From: Ga0077530 sp035565975
GTDB lineage: Bacteria > Pseudomonadota > Alphaproteobacteria > Rhizobiales > Hyphomicrobiaceae
Direction of reading: 5' to 3'
DNA: 38,800 bases
NCBI GenBank assembly: GCA_035565975.1
Contig: DATMRT010000059.1
Span: forward strand, 1-38,800
Shown: positions 1 through 8,320 of the stretch, piece after piece
Layout of the letters: the number at the start of each line of letters is the position of its first letter
How positions within the stretch are numbered: position 1 is the stretch's first letter
The notes under the pieces: model-generated
Databases searched by the model: none
Seen by the model: only the letters and a program-made list of their open reading frames with translations
What the model was told of the DNA's origin: nothing
Program-made: the position numbers and the translations under genes

Positions 1-466
1 GGGATGCGACGGCTGACCCACCGTCTACGGATTAAGCGCGCACATCCCTCAATGGGACGTAGTTTATACCAATATTAGCCACCATTTAGCCGCTTTTGCT
101 CTAAAATCCAAACTCAGCATTTGTGCATCATTAATGCAACACGTGCGCATTCAGGCGGCATCTGCCTCAGGCTACGCCTTTTGGCTCATACGGGACGGCC
201 GTCAGTTCATCGTCAATCATGTGTGTCACGCCGCCGTGACACCGGCTCGACGGTCGTTCTCTCCTATTCGAGATTCGTGCCAAAGGGCGACCCGGTCCGG
301 GCGATTGCCGCGCGAGGCGTCGACTATGCGATGCACATGATCATCGCCGACCCGACCGAGACAGCGCGCAGAGCGAAGCTACCGGCGCCTATGAAGGCCG
401 GATACTCGACGACACGCAGGTGCTCGATGGGCTCGTCAAACTTCAGTGTGTGGATTTTGGGCAGGC
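1..466. other. Gene-poor region, AT-rich at its left end
   Basis: No reading frame here looks like a real gene: the frames that stay open have no recognisable domain, and two of them run straight through the tRNA-Ser gene. Bases about 61-130 are clearly richer in A and T than the rest of the window. The stretch lies immediately 3' of the minus-strand tRNA-Ser, a common place for decayed integrated DNA. I found no copy of the tRNA 3' end in it. It may hold the tRNA terminator or the remnant of a gene whose body lies left of the window. Confidence 0.5.
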
Positions 467-558
<92 letters not shown>

Positions 559-568
559 GTGGCCCAGA

Positions 569-597
569 GCTATAAGCAAGCCCTCCGGCGATATCAA
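569..597 (-). promoter_or_regulatory. Sigma70-type promoter of tRNA-Ser
   Basis: On the minus strand a -35 element TTGATA (592-597) and a -10 element TATAGC (569-574) are separated by exactly 17 bases. Transcription would start near 562, a few bases before the mature tRNA 5' end at 558. The match is 5/6 at -35 and 4/6 at -10. This is a motif-based prediction. Confidence 0.55.
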
Positions 598-723
598 GCG
601 GGGATCAGGAAAGCGCCACCAATGCCCCGAAAGCCCGATGACATCGGGTTGCGAGCCCGGACCTGAACGCGTATGTTCCGCGGCGCTTTATGGGCGCCAA
701 AGGCCGGAAAGGCCGGACAGGCT

Positions 724-729
724 TATAAG
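724..729 (+). promoter_or_regulatory. Possible -10 element for tRNA-Gln
   Basis: TATAAG lies 27 bases before the tRNA-Gln 5' end, at a distance that fits a short leader. No good -35 hexamer is seen 16-18 bases upstream, so the call is weak. Confidence 0.3.
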
Positions 730-756
730 AGCGTGAGGCTGCGCCCGGCAGCCTGA

Positions 757-831
757 TGGGGCGTAGCCAAGTGGTAAGGCAGCGGATTTTGATTCCGCCA
801 TGCGGAGGTTCGAACCCTCCCGCCCCAGCCA
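757..831 (+). tRNA. tRNA-Gln (TTG)
   Basis: The acceptor strands TGGGGCG and CGCCCCA pair fully, the T-arm contains GGTTCGAACCC, and CCA is encoded at 829-831. The anticodon loop gives TTG, which reads CAA (and CAG by wobble) as glutamine. It converges on the SMR gene that ends 15 bases downstream on the other strand. Confidence 0.95.
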
Positions 832-846
832 GCCCGACAAGCCCGC

Positions 847-1176
847 TCAAGCCGTGTGCGTCGAGAGCTTCAGGCCGACCGCCCCGACGGCGATCATCGC
901 AATGAACATCAACTGCACCGGCGAAAGCGTCTGGCGCAGAAAAAGCCACCCGGCGATCGCGATGAGCGCGATGCCGGAGCCCGCCCAGATGGCATAGGTC
1001 ACGCCGACGGGAATACGGGTCAGCACGATGGAAAGGCCGACGAAGCAGCCGCCGAAGATCGCGAGCGAGGCGAGACCATAGAGTGGATTTGCGAAGCCCT
1101 GCGACTTGTTCAGGAGCAGTGTCGCCGTCACTTCCGCCATGATGCATGCGGCGAGAAGTACCCAAGGATTGATCAT
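847..1176 (-). CDS. SMR-family multidrug efflux protein
   Basis: This 109-residue protein is a small multidrug resistance (EmrE-like) inner-membrane exporter that would trade protons for cationic compounds. The length matches the family (about 105-115), and four hydrophobic helices are visible at about 4-22, 33-51, 58-77 and 84-104. Glu15 in helix 1 (motif AEVTATLLL) corresponds to EmrE Glu14, the proton and substrate-binding residue. The motif IPVGVTYAIWAG in helix 3 is the conserved SMR signature. The ATG is preceded by GAGAGGGG, and in-frame extension upstream has no family similarity. It lies downstream of uspA with a 149-base gap, so it may have its own promoter. EmrE-like is favoured over guanidinium exporters of the SugE/Gdx type, but substrate cannot be read from sequence. 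Confidence 0.9.
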   Translation of the reverse strand: MINPWVLLAACIMAEVTATLLLNKSQGFANPLYGLASLAIFGGCFVGLSIVLTRIPVGVTYAIWAGSGIALIAIAGWLFLRQTLSPVQLMFIAMIAVGAVGLKLSTHTA

Positions 1177-1325
1177 TCCGTCCCCTCTCGGCCCGACGCC
1201 GAGTCGGGCTGGCAGGACCTTGCGCATTTGGCCAACGGACGGCAAGCGGGGAAGCGCGCGCCTGGTAAAGAACCGGCTGCCGATCCCCGAGCGCGGCGCA
1301 AAAATCGCTGCAGGATTAAACCAAC

Positions 1326-1763
1326 CTAGCGGCAGATCAGCACAGGCACTTCGCTGTGTGTCACGACCTTGTTGGCCTGGCTGCCAAGCAAGAGGCGCTT
1401 GACACCACTGCGGCCGTGCGAGGCCATGACGATCAGGTCTGCCTGCATCCACTTCGCCGCTTCGAGAATGCCTTCGGCAGGGAACTGATCCTTGATGTAG
1501 CGCGTCTGGCACTCCACGCCGGCGGCCGCAGCGCGCTTCGCAACGTCAGCGAGCAGTGCCTGGGCACTCATCTCGCACGCGCGCTCGTACTCATCGACAG
1601 GAAAGGATGCGCCGATCTCCCCTGTCGCAAAGACCGTCCAGGGGTCGGAGACGGTCACGATCGTCACCTTCGCTCCGAGCGCCTTGGCGAGGGCGAGACC
1701 GTGCGTCACGCCCTTGTCGGCGAGCTCTGAGCCGTCTGTCGGTATTAGCAGGTTCTTGTACAT
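1326..1763 (-). CDS. Universal stress protein (UspA family)
   Basis: A 145-residue single-domain universal stress protein of the cytoplasm. It has the N-terminal beta strand and Asp10 of the family (NLLIPTDGS) and the ATP-binding motif near the C terminus, with GRSG at 117-120 and GS at 127-128, followed by the SEVPVLI strand. These motifs suggest the ATP-binding MJ0577-like class. The ATG at 1763 was chosen because family homology begins at MYKN; the ribosome binding site is weak. An FNR/FixK-type box lies 111 bases upstream, which fits low-oxygen control known for many uspA genes, though this is inference. The gene follows the S4 protein gene on the same strand. Confidence 0.92.
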   Translation of the reverse strand: MYKNLLIPTDGSELADKGVTHGLALAKALGAKVTIVTVSDPWTVFATGEIGASFPVDEYERACEMSAQALLADVAKRAAAAGVECQTRYIKDQFPAEGILEAAKWMQADLIVMASHGRSGVKRLLLGSQANKVVTHSEVPVLICR

Positions 1764-1873
1764 CTCACGGGCCCTCGTTCGAGTGCACTCAAGGGAGCTG
1801 CGCTCATAGTACCATGACGTTCGCGGTGGCACGAATTCCACCACATGCATGACCGCTCGGGCCAGCTCATGCC

Positions 1874-1887
1874 TTGATCATCGTCAA
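1874..1887 (-). promoter_or_regulatory. FNR/FixK-type box upstream of uspA
   Basis: The 14-base sequence TTGATCATCGTCAA matches the FNR/FixK/Anr consensus TTGAT-N4-ATCAA with one substitution, giving a nearly perfect dyad. It sits in the gap between the S4 gene stop (1895) and uspA, centred about 117 bases before the uspA start. If it acts as a class II site the transcript would start near 1839. This is a motif prediction only. Confidence 0.5.
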
Positions 1888-1894
1888 CGGGCTT

Positions 1895-2314
1895 TCAATC
1901 CGGCTCCGTGAGCCGATCGATCTGCCGGCGATCGCGCTTTGTCGGACGCCCGGCGCCGCTCGGCCGCTCCCCCCCTGCCGGCTCAACCGGTGCCGCGGTC
2001 GTCGGCGGCGAACGATCGACATAGAGGGCCTGTGCCTCACTCGCCGGGCCGCGCCGCGATCCGATCGCCGCCACTTCCAGAACCCTTATCCGCGGTCCGA
2101 CGGCAATGGTGAGCACGTCACCGACGCGAACGGCCTGGCTCGGCTTCGTCGTGCGCTCTCGGTTGAGACGGACCTTGCCGTCCTCCACGAGACCGGCGGC
2201 GAGCGTGCGCGACTTCACGACACGCGCGAACCACAGCCACTTGTCGAGACGGAGCTGCCCCATCTCGGACCTGGCGCCACCCGCGCCGCTGCCCTGGCCG
2301 TTGTCAGCCGTCAT
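1895..2314 (-). CDS. S4-domain RNA-binding protein (Hsp15-like)
   Basis: This 139-residue protein has an S4 RNA-binding domain at about 20-66 (LRLDKWLWFARVVKSR, then DGKVRLN and VRVGDVL), the arrangement of Hsp15/HslR. In E. coli Hsp15 binds stalled 50S subunits that carry nascent peptide; that function is inferred here by family. The C-terminal third is rich in Pro, Ala and Arg and is probably disordered. Its ATG overlaps the stop of the helicase gene by four bases (ATGA), so the two are almost certainly co-transcribed and translationally coupled. The helicase-S4 pairing is a recurrent alphaproteobacterial arrangement and suggests a shared role in RNA handling. Confidence 0.9.
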   Translation of the reverse strand: MTADNGQGSGAGGARSEMGQLRLDKWLWFARVVKSRTLAAGLVEDGKVRLNRERTTKPSQAVRVGDVLTIAVGPRIRVLEVAAIGSRRGPASEAQALYVDRSPPTTAAPVEPAGGERPSGAGRPTKRDRRQIDRLTEPD

Positions 2315-5300
2315 GAAGAGCCGGTCTCGTTGCTCCGCTTTTCGAGTTGCTGCTTCAGCGCGCTCAAGGCCGCAAACGGCGAATCGGGATCGACCGTCGT
2401 GCGCTTCGGTGGCGCGGCCGAACGCATATAGCCCTGGGCGCGATCCTCGCGCGGCGGACGGCGATCCTCCCGGCGGTCGTCCCGCCGGCCCTCGCCGCCA
2501 TGTCCCTTGCCGCCGCCGTGGCGGCGTTCACGATCCTCACGCGGCCCGCGCGGCTGGTCGGTGCGGCCTTCGCGGCGCTCGCCCTCGCGGTTACGCGGCG
2601 GGCCGCCGCGTTGGTGGCGATCACGGCGACCGCCTTCGCGACGCTCCTCGGCCTGAGCAGCGCCGGCCGGCGCCTGCTCGCCGCCTGCCTGTGCTGCCGG
2701 CGCGGGGGCAGCCGGCCGATCAGGCCGTCGACCGCCGCCCTCGCGACGTCCTCCCTCGCGCCCGCGATGACGATTGCGGTCGCCCTGGCGCTCCGGTCGG
2801 CCGTCGACGGCCCTGTGCTCACCGCGATGGCGGCGGCGTGGCCGCCAGATCTCGATCAGGACCTCTTCGGCGGGCGTCGACGGGGTTGCATCGGCGTCGC
2901 CGTCGACGGCGGGCTCAGCAGCTTCGACCGCAGTGGCCGCCTCCGGAGCGGCCTCCTCGACAACTTCCGGCGCGGCGACTGCTGCTTCCGCTTCCAGCGT
3001 CGGCGCATCTTCCTCGGAGGACGCCTCTGCGACCTCGGGCGCCGCCGCAGCCGCGGCTTCAGCCTCGGGCGCTGGTGCCTCCGTAACGTCGGCTGCCGCC
3101 GCGACTGGCGCGGATCCAGCCGCCTCCGCGGATACGGCCTCTGTCTCGGACGGCGCAGCCGCCTCCGCGGGCGCGGCCCCGTCCGTGGGCACTGCGCCGG
3201 GCTGTGCAACAGGCGTGGTCGGCGCCGGGTCGATCATGGTTTTCGGCGCCGGCCGCCGGTCCACGTGGAAACCGAGCGCGCGCAACACGCCTCCTAGCTC
3301 TTCGGCAGAACAGCCGAGGATCGACAGCATCTCCGGCACAACAACGAAGCCGCCATCGCCGGTCGCCCCTTTGGGCCGCGCGCCACCGCCGGAACCCGAC
3401 CGCCAGGCGATGAGCGGGCGGATCTGGTCCGCCAGCCGCTCGAGAATGTCCGTGCGTACCGCCCGCTGGCCGCAGAGATGGTAGCCCGTCGCTCGATAGT
3501 ATGCCGGAGGCAGCGCTGGATCGGCAGCGACGGACGTGCGCCCGGCCTTGGGGGGCTCGGGAAGCGTCTCGAGTGTAAGGCCATGCTCGCCGGCGTGCTT
3601 GAGCGCCCAGAGCACGAGCCGCAACTCGCCCGCCGCGGGCTTGAGCAGCAGCGGCAGATAGATGTTGAAGGCGCCGAAGCGCACGCCGTACTTGCGGAGC
3701 TGGCCGCGCGCCGCCTGATCGAGGGCGCGAATATCCTCCGCGACGGACTGGCGCTCGAGAATGCCAAGCCCTTCCTTGAGGCGGAAGGCGATGCCGCGCG
3801 CCATGCCCGAGAGGTCCTCAGCCGAGGAAAGCTCGATCAGCGGCTTTAGGCGCTCATTGATGATCTCGCCGATCCAGGCATCGAGACGCGACTGCACGCG
3901 CTCCTTGTCCGGCCCCGTGAGATTGTCGTCGGCGAGCAGGACGACCTGCGGCTTCAACGGGTCGTCGCCGGGCTCGAGCCGTGCGACCTCCTCGTCGCGC
4001 CAGAGCACGCGCCCGTTGCGCGTGAGCTTGAAGGCATCCGTCCGCGCCGAGGCAACGCGGCGCGCACGCATGGCAAATTCCTTGACCAGCACGTGCGCTG
4101 CCGCGTTCCGCGCGGTCTTGCCGTGGATGCCTTGCGCCTCGGCATTAGCATCCGGCGAGAAGCGAAAGCCCTTGAGCCGCCCAACGTAGTGGTTCTCGAC
4201 CGTGATCGCGCCGTCGGCGGCGATATCGGCACTCATCTCGTCCTTGTCGCGCAGACCCTTCATGAGGGCGCTCGTGCGCTTGTCGATAAAGCGCTGCGTG
4301 AGTTGCTCGTGGAGGGCGTCGGAAAGCGTGTCCTCGATGGCGCGCGTACGCTCCTGCCAGTGGCCAGGGTCCTCGAGCCAGTCGGCGCGGTTCGCGACGA
4401 ACGTCCATGTACGGATATGCGCGATGCGCGTCGCGAGCGTATCGATGTCGCCGTCGGTGCGATCATTGAGCGCGACCTGATTGGCAAACCAATCGGTCGG
4501 GATGCGCTCTGTCGGCGACATGAGGAACTTGAAGAGCGTCGCGACAAGCTCGGCATGGCTTTGCGAGGAAATCTTCCGGTAGTCAGGCACCTGACAGACT
4601 TCCCAGAGCCGCCCGACGGCCGCCGGTCCCTGCGCCTTGGCGCGCACTTCCGCATCGGCGCTGACGGTCTCGAGCGCAAGTACGTCGTCGGCCATGCGCG
4701 CGCGCTGCAGGCGCACCTCGCGCGGGGCTTCGCGCAGACTGTCGCGCAGACGCTCGATCGTTGCGAGATCGAGATCGCGGTTGCGCCATTGGAGAACCTT
4801 GACGCTGTCGAACGAGTGCGTCTCGAGACGGTCGATCACGTCCGCAGAGAAAGGCTCGGCATCGCCCGTCACGCCGAACGTGCCGTCGTTCATGTAGCGG
4901 CCGGCGCGGCCCGCGATCTGGGAAAGCTCTCCTGGCGTCAGGTCGCGATGGTTCTGGCCATCGAACTTGCGTGTTGCCGAGAAGGCGACGTGATCGACAT
5001 CCAGGTTAAGGCCCATGCCGATCGCGTCGGTAGCGACGAGATAGTCGACGTCGCCTGACTGGTAGAGCGCGACCTGGGCATTGCGCGTACGCGGCGAAAG
5101 CGCGCCAAGCACGACGGCCGCACCGCCGATCTGGCGCCGGATCAGCTCCGCGATCGCATAGACCTCGCTCGCCGAGAAGGCCACGATGGCTGTGCGCTTC
5201 GGCAGCCGCGTGAGCTTCTTCTGGCCGGCATAGGTCAGCTTCGAGAGGCGCGGACGCGAGATGAAGTTCGCCCCCGGAATGAGATCGCTGATCGCCTCGC

Positions 5301-5697
5301 GCATGGTCCCGGCGCCGAGCAGCAGAGTCTCGGACATGCCGCGGGCATGCAGCAGGCGGTCGGTGAAGACGTGACCGCGCTCGGGATCCGAGGCGAGCTG
5401 GATCTCGTCGATGGCGAGGAAATCGACCTCGACGTCACGCGGCATGGCCTCGACGGTCGAGACCCAGTAGCGCGGGCGCTCGGGCTTGATCTTCTCTTCA
5501 CCCGTAATGAGGGCCACGTTACCGGTGCCGACGCGGGCGACGATCCGGTCGTACACTTCTCGCGCGAGCAGCCGCAGCGGCAAGCCGATCATCCCGCTCT
5601 CGTGCCCGAGCATGCGCTCGATGGCGAGATGGGTCTTGCCTGTGTTCGTCGGGCCGAGGACGGCCGTCACGTTGCGGATGCGGGTCTCAAGCGGCAT
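2311..5697 (-). CDS. Suv3-like DEAD/DEAH helicase with long disordered tail
   Basis: An 1128-residue superfamily 2 helicase related to mitochondrial Suv3. Visible motifs are Walker A GPTNTGKTH near residue 15, the DEIQ box (AIDEIQLA), and motif VI QIAGRAGRY. The helicase and accessory domains occupy roughly 1-815. Residues about 820-940 are Ala/Glu/Pro/Val-rich, and about 945-1128 are Arg/Gly/Glu-rich and strongly basic, ending in a motif DPDSPFAALSALKQQLEK. Such a tail suggests RNA binding or assembly with other RNA-decay factors (inference). A GTG at 5703 is also in frame, but AGGAG lies five bases before the ATG at 5697, which favours that start. The gene overlaps the following S4 gene by four bases. 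Confidence 0.93.
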   Translation of the reverse strand: MPLETRIRNVTAVLGPTNTGKTHLAIERMLGHESGMIGLPLRLLAREVYDRIVARVGTGNVALITGEEKIKPERPRYWVSTVEAMPRDVEVDFLAIDEIQLASDPERGHVFTDRLLHARGMSETLLLGAGTMREAISDLIPGANFISRPRLSKLTYAGQKKLTRLPKRTAIVAFSASEVYAIAELIRRQIGGAAVVLGALSPRTRNAQVALYQSGDVDYLVATDAIGMGLNLDVDHVAFSATRKFDGQNHRDLTPGELSQIAGRAGRYMNDGTFGVTGDAEPFSADVIDRLETHSFDSVKVLQWRNRDLDLATIERLRDSLREAPREVRLQRARMADDVLALETVSADAEVRAKAQGPAAVGRLWEVCQVPDYRKISSQSHAELVATLFKFLMSPTERIPTDWFANQVALNDRTDGDIDTLATRIAHIRTWTFVANRADWLEDPGHWQERTRAIEDTLSDALHEQLTQRFIDKRTSALMKGLRDKDEMSADIAADGAITVENHYVGRLKGFRFSPDANAEAQGIHGKTARNAAAHVLVKEFAMRARRVASARTDAFKLTRNGRVLWRDEEVARLEPGDDPLKPQVVLLADDNLTGPDKERVQSRLDAWIGEIINERLKPLIELSSAEDLSGMARGIAFRLKEGLGILERQSVAEDIRALDQAARGQLRKYGVRFGAFNIYLPLLLKPAAGELRLVLWALKHAGEHGLTLETLPEPPKAGRTSVAADPALPPAYYRATGYHLCGQRAVRTDILERLADQIRPLIAWRSGSGGGARPKGATGDGGFVVVPEMLSILGCSAEELGGVLRALGFHVDRRPAPKTMIDPAPTTPVAQPGAVPTDGAAPAEAAAPSETEAVSAEAAGSAPVAAAADVTEAPAPEAEAAAAAAPEVAEASSEEDAPTLEAEAAVAAPEVVEEAAPEAATAVEAAEPAVDGDADATPSTPAEEVLIEIWRPRRRHRGEHRAVDGRPERQGDRNRHRGREGGRREGGGRRPDRPAAPAPAAQAGGEQAPAGAAQAEERREGGRRDRHQRGGPPRNREGERREGRTDQPRGPREDRERRHGGGKGHGGEGRRDDRREDRRPPREDRAQGYMRSAAPPKRTTVDPDSPFAALSALKQQLEKRSNETGSS

Positions 5698-5708
5698 ATC
5701 CACTCCTG

Positions 5709-5731
5709 GGGAACTTTTCCCGTGCCACGGG
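5709..5731 (-). promoter_or_regulatory. Two overlapping inverted repeats in the helicase leader
   Basis: GGGAA-CTT-TTCCC (5709-5721) and CCCGTG-C-CACGGG (5719-5731) are both perfect dyads and share three bases. They lie directly upstream of the AGGAG of the helicase gene, so in RNA only one of the two hairpins could form at a time. They could be an operator or a translation-control structure; neither is demonstrated. Confidence 0.35.
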
Positions 5732-5967
5732 CAGGCATCGCAGAGCGGTGTGCGGCAATCAAGCGATGAATGCGGCCTGGAGCCGAAATATTCCCGCCCT
5801 ATGGTTGTCCGGGAACGGGTTTACGGCCGTCCCACGCCTGACGGATCGGGCACCGACGATTGCCAGTATTTCCAGCCCCGAGACCGCGGCACATGTAGGG
5901 CTCGGCGGCGCCGATGCGCACATTCCGGCTCGAAAGCAAACCGCCCCACTCGGCTTTCCGAAATGCC

Positions 5968-6825
5968 TCAGTTCACGAGAGCAATCTGCTCGCGGTTCGT
6001 GCGGATGGTCAGGCTCTGCGCAACGATCTCGGCGGCGCCAGCGAAGGTCGGTATCGTGATGCGGTGCGGCACGAATAATCCCGCCCCCGGCACGGCACGG
6101 AAGGCGATCTCGATGCCGAGGTTCCGCTTGAGCTCCTGCGCCTTCTCGTCGTCCACATGGCCGGCGATCGGCTGAACGCGCACCCGGCAGACGCTCAGCA
6201 TCTCGGGTGCCGCTCCGGCCTTGCTTTCGCCGATCGGCGTCTCGCCCTTCGCCTGCAATGTCAGGTCGAAGCGCGCCTTGCCATCAAAAACGGCAGCGCG
6301 CTGGTTGCAGGGGCTGCCATCCCTGGGCCGGCTCAAGGCGAGGATGGCGCTCAGCGGATCGAGGACGCCGCGCATATGCACCGGCTGGACCGGTACGGTG
6401 CCGGGCTGCTCGGGAAGCGGCGGGTTGAAATCGACGGTCTTGACCGCGCCATTGCCGAAAGCCATCCGCACGGAACCCGTTTTCGAGCTGCCGCGGTATT
6501 CGAAGGAATAGCCGGCGGGACGCGGTGCGTTGCTGGCGAGCGCGCCCGTGACCCGCGTCACGCCGTTCCAGCGTACGAGACCGAGCAGGGCGGAGATATC
6601 CGCATTGGCGGACACCACATAGGTGCGCTCGTGCACGCTCGAGTTGAACGTGAACTGGCCGACTTCAAATCCATTGAACTGGATGCGGTAGTTCGCCTGG
6701 ACCTCGGCCGGCCAGGGCTCCGATGCGCGCGCGGTGGGCGCGAGGGAAATGCTCGAGAGAGCCGCAAGACCTGCGGCAGCGCAGATCGCCCCTTGAACTG
6801 ACTTCGACGCGAACAGGGTGGCCAT
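5968..6825 (-). CDS. DUF3108 domain-containing periplasmic protein
   Basis: A 285-residue exported protein of the DUF3108 family, whose function is unknown. The N terminus is a signal peptide: a basic start, a hydrophobic stretch to about residue 30, and a likely cleavage after TARA at about 34. The mature part begins with a beta-rich segment (YRIQFNGFEVGQ, then FTFNSSVHERTY) typical of the family, which is often annotated as an outer-membrane or periplasmic beta-sheet protein. The ATG at 6825 was chosen over one 18 codons upstream because it begins the signal peptide and has GAGG eight bases before it. It is separated from the helicase gene by 270 bases without a gene. Confidence 0.85.
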   Translation of the reverse strand: MATLFASKSVQGAICAAAGLAALSSISLAPTARASEPWPAEVQANYRIQFNGFEVGQFTFNSSVHERTYVVSANADISALLGLVRWNGVTRVTGALASNAPRPAGYSFEYRGSSKTGSVRMAFGNGAVKTVDFNPPLPEQPGTVPVQPVHMRGVLDPLSAILALSRPRDGSPCNQRAAVFDGKARFDLTLQAKGETPIGESKAGAAPEMLSVCRVRVQPIAGHVDDEKAQELKRNLGIEIAFRAVPGAGLFVPHRITIPTFAGAAEIVAQSLTIRTNREQIALVN

Positions 6826-7100
6826 TGACGCTGCCTCGCAACTTGCAACTGACGCACTTAACAACGCGGCCGAACCCACCGGCAGTACATACGAGGTAGG
6901 CCGCGTTTAAGTCGAATATGTGTCGTGGTTAATGGTGCCCCCATTTGATTAACAACCCCTTCCGAACTGAGCCATCCTCGGTCGCGGTATGCGAGCTCCC
7001 ACGATATCGCAGGGCGCGGAGCGGCGTTCACGATTGCAACGTGGCTCGCGCGCATCGCAGCCTCGAATATCCGGGGCACCGCAGACCGCTCGCCGTTTCC

Positions 7101-7880
7101 CTATTGGGCCGAGAGGACAGCACCTAGTCCCGACAGCACGAGCAACACGAGAACGGCCACACGGAACGCCCCCTGCGTGAGGTAACGCGAGAGCCTGAGC
7201 CCCAGTTGCGTGCCGACATAGACCACCGGCGCGAGACCGAGCGCGAGCCACCACACGCCCTCGCCCATGCCGGCCCAGAAGGCATTGAGAGCGGTCACGA
7301 ACAGATAGCAGAGACCGAAGAATGCCACGGCCAGCGCGCGCGCATGGGCGTGCGACAGCGGCCGGTACGAAAGATGCAGCATGAGCGGCGGTCCGGGCAT
7401 GACGAGCAAAGCCGTCATGGCACCGGCGACCGCGCCCGTCAGACAGGCGAGCGGAGATGGCGTCGGATCGGCACTTCTCCCGGCCTCCGTCGCCTCCCAT
7501 TCCGGCGACCTTCTCCCGAGCCAGCCGACCTCACGCGCAATCAGCAACGTCGTGAACACGAGGATGAGCACACCCACGGTCAGCTTCAGCGCATTCACGT
7601 CGAGGTGCATGAAAACAAGGAGCCCGATCGGACTACCGACAAGTGCTCCGGCCACGAGGAGCTTGAACATCCGCAGAGGAACAAGCGCCCAGATGCCGCC
7701 GAGCATCATCACCGTCTGCACGAGATGGATGACGACGAGGACCTGCAGCGCCGCGTGCGAGTTCATCGCGATGAGAAACAGCGGTGCCGCGACGATCGCA
7801 AAGCCGAAGCCCGTCGCTGCCTGCACGACCGAACCGCCGAGCGCGCCGAGCCCCAAGAGCGCCAGTACTCCCGGATCCAT
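7101..7880 (-). CDS. TauE/SafE sulfite/organic anion exporter family protein
   Basis: A 259-residue inner-membrane protein with seven or eight predicted helices. It belongs to the TauE/SafE family (formerly DUF81), members of which export sulfite, sulfoacetate or other organic anions. Family features include the N-terminal LGALGGSVVQAATGFGFAI and the second-half repeat GAVAGAMTALLVMPGPP, which is the internal duplication expected for this fold. It starts three bases after the stop of the DUF486 gene, so the two are one transcript. No sulfur metabolism genes are nearby, so the substrate is open. Confidence 0.88.
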   Translation of the reverse strand: MDPGVLALLGLGALGGSVVQAATGFGFAIVAAPLFLIAMNSHAALQVLVVIHLVQTVMMLGGIWALVPLRMFKLLVAGALVGSPIGLLVFMHLDVNALKLTVGVLILVFTTLLIAREVGWLGRRSPEWEATEAGRSADPTPSPLACLTGAVAGAMTALLVMPGPPLMLHLSYRPLSHAHARALAVAFFGLCYLFVTALNAFWAGMGEGVWWLALGLAPVVYVGTQLGLRLSRYLTQGAFRVAVLVLLVLSGLGAVLSAQ

Positions 7881-7883
7881 GCC

Positions 7884-8246
7884 TCAGCCCTTGCCGCCGA
7901 TAAAGACGAAGGCCGCCCCCGCAGCGATGAGCACGAAGCCGATGAGGTGATTCCAGCCGAGCCCCTCCTTGAGCACCACGACGGAGAAGCCGGCGAACAC
8001 GATCAGCGTGATCACTTCCTGGATGGTCTTGAGTTGAGCGGCCGAGTAGACCGCGTGTCCGTAGCGGTTGGCCGGCACCGCGAAGCAGTACTCGACAAAG
8101 GCGATGCCCCACGCCACCACGATGACGAGCGCTAACGGCTTCGACGTATAGTTCAGGTGGCCGTACCACGCGATCGTCATGAAGACGTTCGATATCAGCA
8201 GCAGAAGAATTGGCAGGACGTAGGCAAGGGGCCCCGCGGTCGGCAT
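7884..8246 (-). CDS. DMT-family membrane protein (DUF486)
   Basis: A 120-residue integral membrane protein of the DUF486 family, related to small drug/metabolite transporters. Four hydrophobic helices are visible, and the motifs MTIAWYGHLNY, WGIAFVEYCFAVPANR and LKTIQEVITL are typical of DUF486. Function is unknown. The ATG at 8246 is preceded by GGAGAAGAG; an in-frame start 20 codons upstream is unlikely because the extra residues are basic and lack the family pattern. It precedes the TauE/SafE gene with a three-base gap, suggesting joint expression and perhaps a shared transport role. Confidence 0.85.
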   Translation of the reverse strand: MPTAGPLAYVLPILLLLISNVFMTIAWYGHLNYTSKPLALVIVVAWGIAFVEYCFAVPANRYGHAVYSAAQLKTIQEVITLIVFAGFSVVVLKEGLGWNHLIGFVLIAAGAAFVFIGGKG

Positions 8247-8320
8247 GGCAGCTCTTCTCCGGGTCACGAGAAAGCCCGCGAGAGACGCGGGCATAGGTGG
8301 ACGCACTCGTTTCTTTTCAG

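Noticed and set aside
4093..5058. 321-codon open frame antisense to the helicase
   Set aside because: Shadow of the helicase coding frame with no family features.
6858..7127. Short frames on both strands between the DUF3108 and TauE genes
   Set aside because: None has a ribosome binding site or family pattern; in particular no ribosomal protein L28 gene, which neighbours DUF3108 in some relatives.
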